Source: Caulobacter sp. Root343 (GTDB lineage: Bacteria > Pseudomonadota > Alphaproteobacteria > Caulobacterales > Caulobacteraceae). Taken from it: a stretch of 64,000 nucleotides of DNA. The notes under the pieces are model-generated. The model was given only the letters and a program-made list of their open reading frames with translations, was not told the DNA's origin and searched no databases. The stretch is taken from the NCBI RefSeq assembly GCF_001425745.1, contig NZ_LMDF01000012.1, positions 51,527 to 115,526 of the forward strand, given 5' to 3'. This document shows positions 62,714-64,000 of this stretch, one piece after another; the stretch's first letter is position 1, and each line of letters opens with the position of its first letter. A program made the translations under genes and the position numbers.

Positions 62714-63346
62714 TCAGCGGCGGGCTTCGGTAGCCATCCGCACCGCCAGGCCGCCCAGCACCGTGGCCATCAGCCAGCGCTGGATCAGGGCGAAGCTGGG
62801 ACGGGTGGACAGGAAGGCCGCGATCGTGCCGGCCGTGAAGCAGATCGTGCCGTTGACGACCATGCTGACGGTGATCTGCGACAGGCCCAGCACCAGCGAC
62901 TGGGTGAACACCCCGCCGTGCTCGGGTTTGATGAATTGCGGCAGCAGCGACAGGTACAGCATCGCGGCCTTGGGGTTCAGGATATTGGTGACGAAGCCCA
63001 TGCTGATCAGCTTGGCCGGGCTGTCCTTGGGCAGGTCGCGCACCTGGAACGGCGAGGCGCCGCCCGGCCGGATCGCCTGCCAGGCCAGCCAGCCCAGATA
63101 GAGCGCCCCGCCGAAGCGCAGGATGTCATAGGCGATCGGCGCGGCCATCAGCAGGGCGGTGATGCCCAGCGAGGCGCAGACCAGATAGACGACGAAGCCC
63201 GCCGCCGTGCCGATCAACGACACGATCCCGGCCAGGCGGCCTTGCGAGATCGAGCGGCTGACGACGTACAGCATGTTCGGCCCGGGGGTCAGGGCCATGC
63301 CCAGGCAGACGAGCGTGAAGGCGATCCAGGTCTTGGCTTCGGGCAT
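62714..63346 (-). CDS. LysE/RhtB-family amino-acid exporter
   Basis: 210 aa with about six transmembrane segments. The N-terminus WIAFTLVCLGMALTPGPNMLYVVSRSISQGRLAGIVSLIGTAAG carries the LysE/RhtB TPGPN motif, and FVTNILNPKAAMLYLSLLPQFI is the second signature. Exports amino acids or derivatives; the substrate cannot be told. RNase T2 lies downstream on the same strand with a 60-base gap. Confidence 0.9.
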   Translation of the reverse strand: MPEAKTWIAFTLVCLGMALTPGPNMLYVVSRSISQGRLAGIVSLIGTAAGFVVYLVCASLGITALLMAAPIAYDILRFGGALYLGWLAWQAIRPGGASPFQVRDLPKDSPAKLISMGFVTNILNPKAAMLYLSLLPQFIKPEHGGVFTQSLVLGLSQITVSMVVNGTICFTAGTIAAFLSTRPSFALIQRWLMATVLGGLAVRMATEARR

Positions 63347-63517
63347 GGGCGTGGCTCCGCGATCGAGGTTGGACGCCCAGGCGAACGGCTTTCTCGCACC
63401 AGCGGTGCGGTCCGCGCTTCCCGAGGGTCACTTCCCTCCGAACGCCAGTCGCGCGAACGGCGGAGCTGTAGCATGGGGCGGGACAGGGTGAAATCCCGTC
63501 GGAGCGCGGGCATAGAA

Positions 63518-63667
63518 CCCCTCTCTCTTTGAGAGAGGGAGGGGCCCGCGCCGCAGGCGTGGGAGGGTGAGAGGTTAGGCGAAGCCGGTGGGCCCCTCTC
63601 TCTTTGAGAGAGGGAGGGGCCCGCGCCGCAGGCGTGGGAGGGTGAGAGGTTAGGCGAAGCCGGTGGG
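63518..63667. repeat. Perfect 75-bp tandem duplication
   Basis: Units at 63518-63592 and 63593-63667 are identical. Each begins CCCCTCTCTCTTTGAGAGAGGG (a palindrome) and ends with GAAGCCGGTGGG. The 170 bases upstream (63347-63517) hold no gene that I can see. Confidence 0.92.
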
Positions 63668-63720
63668 GGATTTCGCGCATCTCGCTGAGTTTCAGGATTT
63701 ATCGGCGGACGGTGTAACCA

Positions 63721-63771
63721 CTCACCCTCCCATGCTGCGCATGGGCCCCTCCCTCTCTCTCAGAGAGAGGG
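63721..63771. repeat. Inverted partial copy of the 75-bp unit
   Basis: CTCACCCTCCCA then GGGCCCCTCCCTCTCTCTCAGAGAGAGGG is a diverged reverse complement of the unit core, placed 53 bases after the tandem pair. The array is thus two direct copies facing one inverted copy. Confidence 0.75.
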
Positions 63772-64000
63772 ATGAAGTAACTCACGAGCGTTCAGGCCTT
63801 TTCATCCTCCCCTCCAGAACCCGCCGTATGCTCACTTCACCTCGTCGCGAGGAAAGGGCGCATGGCCAGCGACCGATTGCGGCGGCGGGGGGCGATCGAG
63901 CGGCGAAGGTCCGAGGGGGATACTCGGACGGTCCGGGGCTTCAGCGTGCTGGCTGAACCCGCCCGCCGTCGGCGTGGTTGAAGGTAAAAGGGTGTGTCTT
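63772..64000. other. Right-edge stretch without a convincing gene
   Basis: Two short hairpins are visible: CCTCG-TCG-CGAGG near 63840-63852 and GTCCGAG/CTCGGAC near 63909-63929. A 37-codon frame begins at 63861 after GAGGAAAGG but is too short to judge. A longer gene may begin here and be cut by the window edge. Confidence 0.3.

Noticed and set aside
63518..63771. CRISPR array at the repeated units near the right edge
   Set aside because: The units are directly adjoining without spacers and contain internal palindromes; there are no cas genes.

Overview
The window is a high-GC alphaproteobacterial chromosome segment that reads as Caulobacter or a very close relative. The DnaA protein is 490 aa when started at 7435 and, from memory, is close to identical to C. 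crescentus DnaA. A CYP153-type P450, a fur-miaB-phoH-ybeY-corC-lnt cluster, a Caulobacter/Xanthomonas-type TonB receptor and intergenic GANTC (CcrM) sites all point the same way. Species cannot be decided from the sequence alone.

Layout. 1-7.0 kb: the start of dut and coaBC on the minus strand, a small lipoprotein, ubiE-ubiB (minus), mutM, two small genes, an enoyl-CoA hydratase and rpsT. 7.0-8.9 kb: a 400-base regulatory gap with a long leader, then dnaA. 9.1-16.0 kb: alkB, an exported M1 aminopeptidase and the heat-shock dnaK-dnaJ operon. 16.1-21.8 kb: mutS and glnD. 22.1-29.5 kb: the one clearly accessory block, made of a TonB-dependent receptor, a tryptophan-halogenase-like flavoprotein, a GH27 alpha-galactosidase and a convergent ROK regulator. 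It looks like an alpha-galactoside uptake and degradation locus. 29.7-35.7 kb: murJ, trpS, a universal stress protein, a CYP153 P450, nfuA and a nitroreductase. 35.8-43.4 kb: a lipoprotein, tsaB-rimI-fur, and miaB-phoH-ybeY-corC-lnt. 43.5-47.0 kb: an XRE regulator, metK, trmB, a DUF5990-like gene and ppa. 47.2-61.6 kb: the translation and RNA cluster rimP-nusA-ylxR-infB, a set of small envelope genes, then rbfA-truB-rpsO-pnp. 61.7-63.3 kb: a zinc-ribbon protein, RNase T2 and a LysE-family exporter. The last 650 bases hold a 75-bp perfect tandem repeat with an inverted partial copy, and no convincing gene.

The content is mostly housekeeping: replication initiation, chaperones, mismatch repair, nitrogen sensing, ribosome maturation, tRNA modification and RNA decay. 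I see no phage, transposase, CRISPR array, rRNA or tRNA, and no recognisable defence system. The less ordinary signals are the sugar locus with its intact halogenase-like enzyme and candidate operators, several long leader or intercistronic hairpins (dnaK-dnaJ, rimP leader, infB leader, rpsO-pnp), three REP-like palindromes ending in TGTCATCC/GGATGACA, and clustered GANTC sites between genes. For many genes I chose a start internal to the longest open frame, because of a ribosome binding site, a signal peptide or family length. These choices are stated in each entry.
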